Under the pieces are notes generated by a model. That model saw only the letters and a list, made by a program, of their open reading frames with translations, ran no database searches and was not told the DNA's origin. This document shows, piece after piece, positions 30,026-39,470 of a stretch of DNA of 62,052 bases. The stretch comes from Rubritalea profundi (GTDB lineage: Bacteria; Verrucomicrobiota; Verrucomicrobiia; Verrucomicrobiales; Akkermansiaceae). The number at the start of each line of letters is the position of its first letter. The stretch's first letter is position 1. The stretch is from contig NZ_MQWA01000001.1 of NCBI RefSeq assembly GCF_002954445.1, positions 303,935-365,986 of the forward strand, in the 5' to 3' direction. The position numbers and the translations under genes are program-made.

Positions 30026-33000
30026 ATGAAGAACCGACTACTCACCCTTGCCTGTGGCACCTTGTTTTTAGCATCCTGCTCAGATAAGCCCACGACCCAT
30101 ACCAAGGACACCAGCGCACAAAAACCGAGTAGCGAAGTAGCGCAAAAAAAGGTGACTGAGCTCCCCTCAAGGATATCATTCAACGAGCACATTCAGCCCA
30201 TCCTCTCGGCTTCATGCTACCATTGTCACGGACCAGACTCTGGCACCCGCTTCCCCGAGGACGAACCACTCCGACTAGATCAAGAAAAAGGAGTCTTCAG
30301 CGTCAGAGAAAGCGGTAAACCTGTCATTATCAAGGGTGATCCGGACAACTCATTTTTACTCCAACTGATGGAGAGCCCGGATCCGGACGTTGTCATGCCG
30401 CCACACCCGAGCAAGAGCCCACATGGCAAAATCATGGACCCATCGGAAATTGCGATGGTCCGCCAGTGGATTAAAGAAGGTGCAGAATTTGAGGCGCACT
30501 GGGCCTACATCGCCCCAGAAAAAGAACCCCTGCCGGCGATTCAATCTAAAGACTGGGCGCGCACCCCAATTGACCACTTCATCGCTAGCAAGTTTGAAGA
30601 AGCTGGACTCAAGCCAAATGGTGATCAAGATAAAGCCCGCCTTCTGCGTCGCCTGAACTTTGACCTCACAGGCCTCCCGCCCACCGCTGAAGAGGCAAAA
30701 AGCTTCCTCAATGACAAACGTGACTCCGAGACCGTCTACCAAGAAAAAGTAGATCAACTCCTCAAAACTGACGCTTACGCCGAGCACTTCTCTCGACACT
30801 GGCTCGATGTGGCACGCTACGCGGATACCCACGGCATTCACATCGATAATTACCGCTCAATCTGGCCCTACCGTGACTGGGTAATCAACGCGTTCAAAAG
30901 CAACATGCCTTTTGACCAATTCACCCGCGAACAAATTGCGGGCGACATGATGCCCAATGCCACCATCGAGCAAAAAATCGCCTCCGGTTTCCACCGCTGT
31001 CTCCCCACCACTGGTGAAGGTGGAGCCATCGCTGAAGAATATGACGTCATTTACGCTCAGGATCGAGTCGACACTACCTCGTCAGCTTGGCTAGGTCTCA
31101 CCGCCGGCTGTGCAGCCTGCCACGACCACAAGTTCGACGCTATCTCCACCAAAGAGAACTACCAGCTCACGGCATTCTTCCGCAACACCACAATGACAGC
31201 GCTAGACCGAAATAGCGCCACTCACCCGCCAAACATCCTCATCTCAACCGACGAAGACAGGACGCGTTACGAGAACATCGACAAAGACATCAAGACAGCT
31301 GAAGAAGCATACAAAAAATATAAATCTGAGCACGAAACTCAGTTTCAGACTTGGCTCAAATCTGAGAAAAAAACTGACAACTCCGATGTCGCGAAAGATG
31401 CTTTAGTCATGAAGCTCCAGCTCACGAGCAAATCAAAGGGACTAGTCGACACTTCAGGGAAGACATACAAGAGCAAAAAACCTCTCGAGTGGGTCAGCAG
31501 TCCAGACGGTGAGGCCGTACTCTTCAACGCTCAAAACAACATCAACCTCGGAAATGTCGGTGACTTCGAAAATGACGACCATTTCAGCTTCGGTGCCTGG
31601 ATAAAAAACCCAGGAAAAAACAGGGCCGGTATCATCTCAAAAATGGACATCGAGAACTCATACCGCGGCTATGATATTTATGCCGAAAATGGTAAAATTG
31701 CTGTCCACTTGATCCACGCGTTTCCACAGAACCATGTTAAAGTAACCACCAAAAAAGCACTCCCTGACAATGAATGGAACCACGTCTCATCACCTACAGA
31801 GGATCGAAGAAAGTCTGGGGCGTGAAAATCTACATCAACGGCGAAAAACAGGAAGTCACTAAAAATAGCAATAAACTCACTAAAACAATCAAAACAAAAG
31901 CACCCTTCTTGTTGGGATCTAGACATGAGGGACAATACTTCACCAATGGCCAACTCCACAGTTTTCAGCTATTCAATAGAGCACTTACAGAAGAAGAGGT
32001 TATCGCAACTTCAATCAATGGTCGCATCAACAAGCTCAAGAAATCTGCAAAACATTCCCCCAAGCTGGTCGATCAAGCCCGTAACTACTACTTCATTTAC
32101 GAAGACAAGGCAGCCAATGACCTCAATGACAAATTGGTTGCTATTAAAAACGAAAAATCAGCGATCGAAAAACGTGGTACTTTCACTCTGGTGATGCAAG
32201 AGAAAGCTGACACTAAGCCCACAGCTCACATCCTCATCCGCGGCCAATACGCCGTGAAGGATAAAGAAGTTCTGAGCCCCGGAGTTCCCGCCTCACTTCC
32301 ACCAATGACGGATGAAATGCCAAGAAACCGACTTGGCCTAGGCATGTGGCTTACAGCTCCAGAGAACCCACTGCCAGCCCGGGTCACAGTCAACCGCTAT
32401 TGGTACTACCTCTTCGGTAATGGCATCGTGGAATCCACTAATGACTTCGGCGTCATGGGCGCCCGTCCAAGCCACCCGAAGCTACTCGACTGGCTGGCTA
32501 CCGACTTTGTTGAAAATGGATGGGACTTCCACCACCTCCTCAAAACAATCGTCAGCTCATCTACCTATCGCCAATCGGCCACATTCACAGATGAAAAACT
32601 GGAAAGAGACCCACTCAACAAGCTTCTATCCCGAGGCCCACGCTACCGTCTCGATGCTGAACAAATCCGAGATCTAGCACTCAGTGCGTCAGAATTACTT
32701 AATACCAAAATAGGTGGGCCATCAGTCAAACCGTATCAGCCGACTAACATCTGGGAGTCAGTCGCCATGGCTCAGTCCAATACCAAAAACTACAAACAAG
32801 ACACTGGCGAAAAACTCTACCGTCGTTCACTCTACACTTTCTGGAAGAGAACAGCCCCCCACCCATCGATGGAGATTCTCAATGCTCCATCACGGGAAGT
32901 AAGCTGTGTAAGGCGCGATCTAACAAACACACCACTCCAGGCCTTTGTGGTGATGAATGACCCACAATTTGTAGAAAGCTCACGCCAACTCGCGGCAAAC

Positions 33001-33270
33001 GCTCTGCTCAACAGCAAGGAGAACCCCGCAATCCTGCAGTTCATCACGGCTCGCCTACTGAACCGTGAACTCAACACCACAGAGATAGAGATTGTGAATC
33101 AAACTCTCGACTTCAGCTACGCCAAGTTCAAAGCAGCTCCAGATAAAGCCAAAGCACTCATCTCAGTTGGTGAATCTAAAGCACCAGCAGAACTAGACCC
33201 CGCTCAACTTGCGGCCTGGACACTCATCGCCAACCAAATCCTCAACATGGATGAAACTCTTAACAAATAA
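30026..33270 (+). CDS. PSCyt1-DUF1549-LamG-DUF1553 heme-c lipoprotein, copy 2 (one apparent single-base deletion)
   Basis: About 1081 residues when joined. MKNRLLTLACGTLFLASC is a lipoprotein leader (lipobox LASC). A PSCyt1 domain has heme-c motif CYHCH (residues 64-68). DUF1549 follows (LLRRLNFDLTGLPPTAEE, HWLDVARYADTHGIH) with a second CxxCH, CAACH, at about 362-366. A LamG/concanavalin-like domain comes next (FSFGAWIKNPGKNRAGIISK) and the C-terminal part is DUF1553 (NRLGLGMWL, EILNAPSREVSCVRR). The frame breaks near 31790: NEWNHV continues as ITYRGSKKVWGVKIYING in the next frame, needing one extra T as in copy 1 (AFVTY). With the DUF1501 partner nine bases downstream it forms the usual Planctomycetes/Verrucomicrobia pair, often near polysaccharide-degradation genes. 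Copy 1 lies directly upstream. Confidence 0.88.
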
Positions 33271-33279
33271 ACGATTGCC

Positions 33280-34776
33280 ATGAATTTCGAAGACATCATC
33301 AAATCAGTCGACCTTCAGAACAAATCTGTCAGTCGCCGCCAATTTTTCCGTCACAATGCCATGGGCCTTGGCGCGGCGGCCCTCTCCTCACTGCTCCCCA
33401 AAGAAATGATGGGAGCTTACGACCAAGCAACAGCCAAATCACACTTTGAACCCAAAGCGAAGCGGGTCATCTACATCTCCCTCATTGGTGCTCCATCTCA
33501 GCTTGAGATGTATGACTACAAGCCTCACTTGAAAAAGGAATTCAAGAAAGACATCAAAGACTTCCTCGTCAAGTCTGGTCAGAGGCTCACTGGTATGACT
33601 GCCAACCAAACCGCATTCCCAGTCGCCCCAGCATTCTGCGACTTTAAACAACACGGAGAATCCGGAGCCTGGGTTTCAGATATCTTGCCGCATACTGCTA
33701 AAATGGTCGATGACATTTGTATCATCAAATCGATGCACACTGACGCCATCAACCATGAGCCAGCTAACCAATTGATGTACACTGGCTCAATGCAAAACGG
33801 TAAAGCCTCTATGGGCTCATGGCTTTCATATGGTCTGGGCTCGCTCAATAACGACCTCCCCACCTTTTGTGTGCTCCACGCCCAGCACTCCAGCCCCTAC
33901 TCAAACGTCCAGGCAATCTCATCACGCCTTTGGGGCTCAGGCTACCTCCCAGGCAAGCACTCAGGCGTCAACCTTCGCTCGCAAGGAGATCCAGTTCTCT
34001 TCCTCAAGGATGCCCCAGGCATTGACCGTGACATGCGCCGCTCCATGCTCGATGGCTTATCCCACCTCAACCAACAAACTCTTGAAAGTGTTGGCGACCC
34101 GGAAATCCAAACCCGTATCCAACAATATGAGATGGCATACAGGATGCAAATGTCAGTCCCAGAGCTCACCGACATGTCAGGCGAATCTGAAAGCACCTAC
34201 AAGCTTTACGGACCAGACTCTAAAAAGTCCGGCACCTTCGCACACACCGCTCTCATGGCACGCAGACTGGCGGAACGCGGAGTTCGATTCACCCAGATTT
34301 TCCACCGAGGCTGGGACCAACATGGTTCGCTCCCTCGTGATATTAAGTCACAATGTGGCGACATCGACCAAGCATGCTATGGCTTGATTCAAGACCTCAA
34401 ACAGCGTGGACTGCTCGAAGACACGCTCGTAATTTGCGGCGGTGAATTTGGACGCACCGTCTATTCACAGGGTGCCTTAACTGATACCAACTATGGCCGT
34501 GACCACCACCCACGCGCCTTCTCACTCTGGATGGCTGGTGCAGGTGTCAAAGGCGGCATGGTCTACGGTGACACTGACGATTATTCCTTCAACATCACCA
34601 CTCCAGACCAGAAAGTTCACGTCCGCGACCTCCATTCCACCATCCTTGAACGCTGCGGTCTAGACTACCACAAATTCTCCTACCTCTATCAAGGACTCGA
34701 ACAAAAGCTCACTGGCGTGGAACCATCCAGAGTCGTCACTGACATCCTCAACGGATCACACCTCGCCAAGCATTAG
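33280..34776 (+). CDS. DUF1501 protein with twin-arginine leader
   Basis: A 498-residue Tat-exported protein. The leader SRRQFFRHNAMGLGAAALSS carries the twin Arg motif. The body is the DUF1501 family, an alkaline-phosphatase/sulfatase-like fold: AKRVIYISLIGAPSQLEMYD, HTDAINHEPANQLMYTGS, LVICGGEFGRTVYSQG and RDHHPRAFSLWMAGAGVKGG. It starts nine bases after the DUF1553 gene, so the two are translated from one mRNA. The pair is typical for the phylum and is inferred to act together on the cell surface or periplasm; the substrate is unknown. No lesions are seen, which argues that the upstream gene is functional in reality. Confidence 0.9.
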   Translation: MNFEDIIKSVDLQNKSVSRRQFFRHNAMGLGAAALSSLLPKEMMGAYDQATAKSHFEPKAKRVIYISLIGAPSQLEMYDYKPHLKKEFKKDIKDFLVKSGQRLTGMTANQTAFPVAPAFCDFKQHGESGAWVSDILPHTAKMVDDICIIKSMHTDAINHEPANQLMYTGSMQNGKASMGSWLSYGLGSLNNDLPTFCVLHAQHSSPYSNVQAISSRLWGSGYLPGKHSGVNLRSQGDPVLFLKDAPGIDRDMRRSMLDGLSHLNQQTLESVGDPEIQTRIQQYEMAYRMQMSVPELTDMSGESESTYKLYGPDSKKSGTFAHTALMARRLAERGVRFTQIFHRGWDQHGSLPRDIKSQCGDIDQACYGLIQDLKQRGLLEDTLVICGGEFGRTVYSQGALTDTNYGRDHHPRAFSLWMAGAGVKGGMVYGDTDDYSFNITTPDQKVHVRDLHSTILERCGLDYHKFSYLYQGLEQKLTGVEPSRVVTDILNGSHLAKH

Positions 34777-34844
34777 CGATTAAATCAATCACATCCCATC
34801 AAGTTGATGGAATAATTTGCAATCTTAAGTATCTTACGCACACT

Positions 34845-35372
34845 ATGAAGAAACCCATACTCTATGGCTTCATTTCCGCCGTGGCCATTATATCGGGCTT
34901 AGCACAAGCGGAAGACGCCAAGAAACCCGCCACCGAGCAAGCTGCAGTCGACGTAGCCAAGACTTTAGAAGGCAATCTCCAGATCCTTGACGGCGATAAA
35001 TACGCGCCAGCTAAGGTCGACCCAGCAGTCAGCCACTACGTGGTCTATTACACCGCGAGTTGGTGACCACCCTGCCGCGCCTCGGTTTCACAGTTAGTGA
35101 AATCTTATAACGACAAAATCGGCCCTCTCAAAAATGTAGAGCTCGTAATGATGAGCTACGACAAATCCAGCGATGATGCTCTAGCATGGGCCAAGGAAGA
35201 GTCCTTCCCATGGCCTACTGTTCTTGGTGAAGACAAAGAAAAAGTCCACTTCGGCAGCGTAGAGGTGCTCAGTATTCCCACTTATATTCTTTTCGATAAA
35301 GACGGAAAAGTCGTCACCAAAGGCAAGGAAAAAATATTTGCCGAAATAGCTAAGATGAAAGAGACCAACTAA
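34845..35372 (+). CDS. Thioredoxin/nucleoredoxin-like periplasmic selenoprotein candidate (in-frame TGA in a UPPC motif)
   Basis: One open frame of 175 codons interrupted only by TGA at 35064-35066 (codon 74). The context is YYTASW-TGA-PPCRASVSQL, so the TGA sits exactly where thioredoxin-fold proteins have the first Cys of WCxxC; the resolving Cys77 is intact. The frame continues with a normal fold: VELVMMSYDKSSDDALAWAK, FPWPTVLGED and the cis-Pro loop LSIPTYILFDKDGKV (Pro145). A signal peptide (MKKPILYGFISAVAIISGLA, cleavage about residue 22) predicts export. A stem-loop at 35084-35104, with a G at the second loop position 27 nt after the TGA, fits bacterial SECIS rules. I infer Sec insertion (UxxC redox centre), most like tryparedoxin/nucleoredoxin domains. 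A nonsense mutation is the alternative. Transcribed alone, with its own terminator. Confidence 0.8.
35084..35104 (+). promoter_or_regulatory. Bacterial SECIS-like stem-loop inside the coding region
   Basis: GGTTTCAC and GTGAAATC pair as an 8-bp stem (one G-U pair) around the five-base loop AGTTA. The stem begins 18 bases after the TGA, and the loop G (35093) is 27 bases after it. Bacterial SECIS elements lie directly downstream of the UGA within the ORF, with a small apical loop having G at position one or two, which SelB recognises. Size, distance and loop fit. Confidence 0.7.
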
Positions 35373-35393
35373 TCGCGCTTTGAAGTTTATACC

Positions 35394-35437
35394 AAAACCC
35401 TTATCTAGCAGCCACTAGGTAGGGGTTTTCCTTTTTT
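35394..35437. terminator. Intrinsic terminator after the selenoprotein gene, possibly bidirectional
   Basis: AAAACCCTTATCTAG pairs with CTAGGTAGGGGTTTT around a short loop, with one mismatch/bulge, and is followed on the plus strand by CCTTTTTT. It lies 22 bases after the stop at 35372 and just past the 3' end of the convergent aqpZ, so it may serve both. Confidence 0.8.
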
Positions 35438-35444
35438 AAATTTA

Positions 35445-36134
35445 TTACTTCTTCTTACTGCCCATCAAACGGTAGACCAAAGCTCCTAGAGCCGCACCAA
35501 TGATGGGAGCGACCCAGAATAACCAAAGCTGCTTGACTGCCCAACCGCCCGCAAAGATTGCAACACCTGTACTGCGGGCTGGATTCACCGAAGTGTTTGT
35601 CACAGGAATACTGATCAAGTGAATCAAAGTAAGACCTAGCCCAATCGCGATCGGCGCTAGCCCAGCCGGAGCACGCTTGTCGGTCGCCCCAAGAATGATG
35701 ATCAAAAACATCATCGTCATCACGACTTCACAGATAAAACCCGCAGTCATCGAATAACCATTAGGCGAGTGCTCACCGTAGCCATTTGAGGCAAAACCAC
35801 CATCAAGGCTGAAATTTTCATTTCCTGAAGCAATCAAATAAAGAACCCCTCCTGCAACGATCGAACCAACCAATTGCGCCACGATATAGGGAACCAGTTC
35901 TTTTTTATCAAAACGACCACCAAGCATCAAACCTATCGAGACTGCTGGATTTAAGTGGCAACCAGAGATGTGGCCAATCGCAAATGCCATCGTCAGCACA
36001 GTCAAGCCAAAGGCCAACGCCACTCCCAAATAACCAATACCCACGTCGGGAATACCCGCAGCCAATACGGCACTACCACAGCCCCCCAGGACCAACCAAA
36101 ATGTCCCAAAGGACTCTGCTATATATTTGTTCAT
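35445..36134 (-). CDS. aqpZ: Aquaporin Z-type water channel
   Basis: A 229-residue MIP-family protein with six membrane segments and two NPA motifs: [20 protein letters not shown] and [18 protein letters not shown]. The residues before and after the second NPA (SVNPARS, followed by [19 protein letters not shown]) match AqpZ-type water-selective channels rather than glycerol facilitators, which have D-x-x-R after the second NPA. It starts [20 protein letters not shown], as in AqpZ. Single gene, convergent with the selenoprotein gene. Confidence 0.93.
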   Translation of the reverse strand: MNKYIAESFGTFWLVLGGCGSAVLAAGIPDVGIGYLGVALAFGLTVLTMAFAIGHISGCHLNPAVSIGLMLGGRFDKKELVPYIVAQLVGSIVAGGVLYLIASGNENFSLDGGFASNGYGEHSPNGYSMTAGFICEVVMTMMFLIIILGATDKRAPAGLAPIAIGLGLTLIHLISIPVTNTSVNPARSTGVAIFAGGWAVKQLWLFWVAPIIGAALGALVYRLMGSKKK

Positions 36135-36298
36135 ATCTCTATTTGTGTTGCAAGGAAAACCCCCACTGACTTACAACTAACAAAAAAATGAATGCACACC
36201 AGAAGCATTTACAAACAACCCAGTCACGCTTCACCAAAGAAAACAAAATGAGTTCTAGTTCGCTAAGGTAAGACTTAGTAACCACCTAACTAATCGCC

Positions 36299-36690
36299 CT
36301 GCTAGTGTCTCCAAATTAAACACTCCTCCACTCGACAAAACTGGACACAAATACACAAAAAGGCCCCATTCCAATAAGAGTGAGGGTATTAAAGAAGCAC
36401 TTCGCTTTAAACAATTCGCCAGAACTTAGCTGCCTGTTTTGGGCGTACGATTCTTGGGGTTTTCAGCCTACTTCATCTCGCCTGGGGCTGCCCCATTTGA
36501 CGGTTGAGAGTATTCACCAGGATTTTTGCCTCGGCATCAAGACAGTAGTAAAGAACTGATAATTCACATCTGGGTATTCGAGCTAAGAAGGCTTAATAAC
36601 TTCAACTGCCTTCACATCACTGAACATTTCACCCTTGTGTCTTATATTGAACGACAAAAACAAGTAGTTAAGACTCCGGTAGAAGTTGTC
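36299..36690 (-). pseudogene. Decayed, internally deleted copy of yidC
   Basis: Two blocks match the intact yidC at 37543-39444 in the same orientation. Bases 36299-36485 match its 3' end and downstream terminator: the minus strand reads APGEMK-stop-AENPKNRTPKTGS, against AAGEMKQAKKPKKQNPKTGG. Bases 36525-36650 match codons about 230-265: MFSDVKAVEVIKPS-stop-LEYPDVNYQFFTT, against MFSDAKAVEVIKPSSLEYAG. Both blocks have in-frame TAG, and roughly 1.2 kb of yidC is missing between them. It is a dead duplicate about 1 kb from the intact gene. Confidence 0.9.
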
Positions 36691-36705
36691 CGACATCCTA
36701 CACTC

Positions 36706-36744
36706 AAAAAAAAGAAGCCCCGTGCCATAAAGGCACGAGACTTC
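36706..36744 (-). terminator. Strong intrinsic terminator of the lost VWA-like gene
   Basis: On the minus strand GAAGTCTCGTGCC pairs with GGCACGGGGCTTC (13 bp, two G-U pairs) around TTTAT, followed by eight T residues. It sits 52 bases after the stop codon of the fragment at 36796-37035 and marks the original end of that gene. Confidence 0.85.
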
Positions 36745-36795
36745 CCCCAACTATATGAAAAATTGCTTTTACGGATTACTTGTCGTATTCCTTAC

Positions 36796-37035
36796 CTACG
36801 ATTTACCGACCATAAACTGGTCGCCAGTAAAATCAGCGAGAGAATTCATGGCGTCAGGTGCTAATGAATCATTCGCGATGGTAAGACTAGTATTAATGCA
36901 CTTTAGATTTTGTGCAACTCTTTTCGAAATTTTCTCAAAAAAAGCACCACAAGCACCACAAGCACCATCAGCCATAAAGAAGATCACTTCTGGTTGATGC
37001 TTCATATTAAGTGCCATTTCCAAAGAAGTCTAACA
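36796..37035 (-). pseudogene. C-terminal remnant of a VWA-like protein
   Basis: The minus-strand frame reads SLEMALNMKHQPEVIFFMAD, then GACGACGAFFEKISK and NDSLAPDAMNSLADFTGDQF. The beta-strand IFFMADGA, the later INTSLTIAN and the LADFTGDQF end resemble the last third of von Willebrand A-type proteins common in this phylum (strand, polar loop, helix, GGxF end). A TAG stands directly before TSLEMAL, and nothing of the N-terminal two-thirds is present, so it is a truncated remnant. A 9-base repeat (GGTGCTTGT) encodes the GACGACGA run. The terminator at 36706-36744 belongs to it. Family assignment is by eye. Confidence 0.5.
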
Positions 37036-37156
37036 AGCCGATCAGTAAGCGAGTGGCGGCTAGTTAATCTGAATGGCTGAAAGTGACTCTTCAAAAATAT
37101 CCTTATACCCCTTCAACTAAAATGGACTGCCCAATTTTGAACCTTTTGCCTGTCAG

Positions 37157-37288
37157 TTATGCGCGCTTTGCGAGCCAATCATACTCACGTCCGTCGTACT
37201 CCACCAATGCGGACTTTCTAGTCTCAGCCATTGTAACTTCAGATCCGTCAAGTACTGCTTCTGCGATGATTCTTGAGTATCTACTCAT
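37157..37288 (-). CDS. 43-codon ORF, possible small protein or gene remnant
   Basis: MSRYSRIIAEAVLDGSEVTM, followed by AETRKSALVEYDGREYDWLA and KRA-stop. Composition is like a real soluble protein (balanced charges, few rare codons). Its ATG overlaps the TGA of the preceding 25-codon ORF as ATGA, a typical translational-coupling arrangement. I do not recognise it. Located in decayed DNA, it may be what is left of a larger gene or of a phage-type small gene pair. Confidence 0.35.
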   Translation of the reverse strand: MSRYSRIIAEAVLDGSEVTMAETRKSALVEYDGREYDWLAKRA

Positions 37289-37362
37289 ATGTGTAAATGT
37301 TTAAAGGCGCTCAGAGCTTCGTCTTCAGTAAACGCACCAACCTGGACGAGTATTCTACCCAT
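37285..37362 (-). CDS. 25-codon ORF coupled to the next by ATGA overlap
   Basis: MGRILVQVGAFTEDEALSAF then KHLHI-stop. The stop overlaps the start of the 43-codon ORF by four bases (ATGA). No ribosome-binding site is evident, and nothing similar is known to me. Listed because the overlap suggests a former or present operon. Confidence 0.25.
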   Translation of the reverse strand: MGRILVQVGAFTEDEALSAFKHLHI

Positions 37363-37478
37363 TCACAAAAGTTCTTTAACTTATAGCACCAAAATCTCAG
37401 CGAGTGATCGAAGGTGCTCTAGCATCTCAAAAAGTAACACTACTCCACTCAACAAAACTGGCCGCAAATACACAAAAT

Positions 37479-37504
37479 ACCCCCACTCCAATAAGAGTGA
37501 GGGT
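37479..37504 (-). terminator. Terminator-like hairpin after yidC
   Basis: On the minus strand ACCCTCACTC and GAGTGGGGGT form a 10-bp stem around TTATTG, followed by ATTTTG. It lies about 40 bases past the yidC stop. A degenerate copy of the same hairpin persists in the yidC remnant at about 36366-36393. Confidence 0.65.
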
Positions 37505-37542
37505 ATTAAAGAGTCACTTCGCTTTAAACAAAGCGCTAGAAC

Positions 37543-39444
37543 TTAGCCGCCAGTTTTAGGGTTCTGCTTTTTAGGCTTCTTCGCCTGTTTCATCTCACCG
37601 GCTGCGGGATTCGACGCTTGTGAGTTTCCTCCTGGCTTGCGGCCGGCTGCAACTTCCTGCTGGCGTTGCACATCTTCCATCCGCTCAGCAAGCTTCTCAA
37701 ACATTCCCTTCTTACGTGGCTTGCCATCGTCTTTGCCTGGCTTCTCAGACTTTTCATTAAGCTCTGGCTCAGGAAGCTTTTTCATGAGTAGCGTCTGAAC
37801 GATAGACACGATGTTCTGAGTCGACCAATAGAGCGCGAGCGCTGCGGCGTAGTTGTAACAGAAGAAGAAGAACATCAGCGGCATCAACATGAAAATACGA
37901 CGCTGCATCTTATCTCCAGACTGAGGTGTGAGACGCATCTGGAACACCATTGTGATAGCCATCACAATCGGCAGAAGGTTGATAGGGTAACCGAGGATGT
38001 GTGCTACTGTGTCAGGACGAGCAAGATCACTCACCCAGAGAAATTCAGCTCCACGTATTTCCACCGCGGAACCAAGCATTTTGAAGACACCGAAGAAAAT
38101 AGGAATCTGCACCAACATCGGAAGACAGCCACCCATCGGGTTCACCCCATAGGTTTTGTAGAGCTTCATTGTCTCCTGGTTGAGCTTCTGCGGGTTGTCC
38201 GCATACTTCTCACGCATTTCCTTCATGATCGGCTGCAGCTTGCCCATACGCTTCATGGTGCGTGTGGACTTGTTGTGCAGCGGCCAGATAATGATACGGA
38301 TGAAGACTGTGAGAAGGATCACTGAAACACCCCATGCCCAGCTAGCAGCACCAAACCATCCGTGAATGGTATTGAGAGCCCAACTCATAAACGTAGCTAC
38401 AGGTATAAAAATGAACCATCCGTAGTTCATAACCGCCTCCGTATTCACAGCTACATTACTGATTATTTCACGCTGCTTTGGCCCCATGTAAACATCGAGA
38501 CTGTAAGTTTGCTCGCTTCCAGCATTGAGCATCTGGTGAGGGAAATTTACTCCCATGGTGAAGACCCAGCGCTTGAGCATCTTCTCATCCTCTTGGATGT
38601 CACGCTCGACACCGGTCGCCCAAATGGAATCAGCTTGAAAGCCTTTAGGCATGAAGAAAGTGGTGAAAAATTGGTTATTTACACCTGCATATTCGAGAGA
38701 TGAAGGCTTAATAACCTCCACAGCTTTAGCGTCACTAAACATGCCCCCTTTGAATGGTCCCTGTTTATCAAATTCAAAAGATCCATCTTCGTAATAGAAC
38801 CAGCCCGCTTTGTCCTGCATTTCTTTGCCGTGCAATGGCGCTGCAGTACCCGTGTAAACTCCATAGTCAGCTAGATTGATTGCAGCGGATGATGCATTCT
38901 TGAAATGTACATTAAGTGTGAGTTGATACCCTTTTGCTTCCTCTTTTTCTACAAGCTTCCAAGTTTTTGTGACCTCTAGGCCACTAGCTAGCTTCCCCTT
39001 GTAGGTCACAGAACTTTTGCTCTTCTCTACGAGTTCATAAAACGAGCCATCGATTTTTCGGTAGTCCGAAGCAATCGCGCCAACTGGATAGCTTGATAGT
39101 TTATTGAGTTCGATGTGGCCTTCACCATAAATCGTCTTCTGTTGCGGAAATTCTGCAGTCTTCACACCGCCACCGAAACTGGTGAATGTGTAGATCACGT
39201 CAACCACCTCACCATCTTTACCGACCAGTGTGTGTGGCTGATCTTCTTTAGGTTCTGGGAGCGTAGGCTTCTCGGTGACAAACTCGGTTTCTGGTCCCGA
39301 CTTCTGCACTTCTGCTATTTGCTCCTGTTTCTTTTCTTGTAGCTCCAGTTGTTTGCGAGCCTTGTCAGTATCTCCCATAAACATGGTATTAGCGACGAGG
39401 CCTATACCACAGAGAATGAGGATGATCCATGCTTTACGATCCAT
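37543..39444 (-). CDS. yidC: Membrane protein insertase YidC/Oxa1
   Basis: A 633-residue YidC of Gram-negative type. An N-terminal signal-anchor (MDRKAWIILILCGIGLVANT) is followed by a large periplasmic beta domain (about 60-340), and a conserved Oxa1 core (about 345-560) with FGAASWAWGVSVILLTVFIR, MKRMGKLQPIMKEMREKYAD, GVNPMGGCLPMLVQIPIFFG and QNIVSIVQTLLMKKL. The C-terminal tail is Lys-rich and ends in PKKQNPKTGG. It inserts and folds inner-membrane proteins with or without SecYEG. It ends the rpmH-rnpA-yidD-yidC operon. A decayed duplicate lies at 36299-36690. Confidence 0.96.
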   Translation of the reverse strand: MDRKAWIILILCGIGLVANTMFMGDTDKARKQLELQEKKQEQIAEVQKSGPETEFVTEKPTLPEPKEDQPHTLVGKDGEVVDVIYTFTSFGGGVKTAEFPQQKTIYGEGHIELNKLSSYPVGAIASDYRKIDGSFYELVEKSKSSVTYKGKLASGLEVTKTWKLVEKEEAKGYQLTLNVHFKNASSAAINLADYGVYTGTAAPLHGKEMQDKAGWFYYEDGSFEFDKQGPFKGGMFSDAKAVEVIKPSSLEYAGVNNQFFTTFFMPKGFQADSIWATGVERDIQEDEKMLKRWVFTMGVNFPHQMLNAGSEQTYSLDVYMGPKQREIISNVAVNTEAVMNYGWFIFIPVATFMSWALNTIHGWFGAASWAWGVSVILLTVFIRIIIWPLHNKSTRTMKRMGKLQPIMKEMREKYADNPQKLNQETMKLYKTYGVNPMGGCLPMLVQIPIFFGVFKMLGSAVEIRGAEFLWVSDLARPDTVAHILGYPINLLPIVMAITMVFQMRLTPQSGDKMQRRIFMLMPLMFFFFCYNYAAALALYWSTQNIVSIVQTLLMKKLPEPELNEKSEKPGKDDGKPRKKGMFEKLAERMEDVQRQQEVAAGRKPGGNSQASNPAAGEMKQAKKPKKQNPKTGG

Positions 39445-39470
39445 AATGATTACTATCTAAAATTCTAAAA

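Noticed and set aside
35040-35066. Thioredoxin-like gene as an ordinary truncated pseudogene
   Set aside because: The frame downstream of the TGA is intact for 101 codons with all fold motifs, the TGA is exactly at a redox Cys position, and a fitting SECIS hairpin follows. It remains the main alternative but is less likely.
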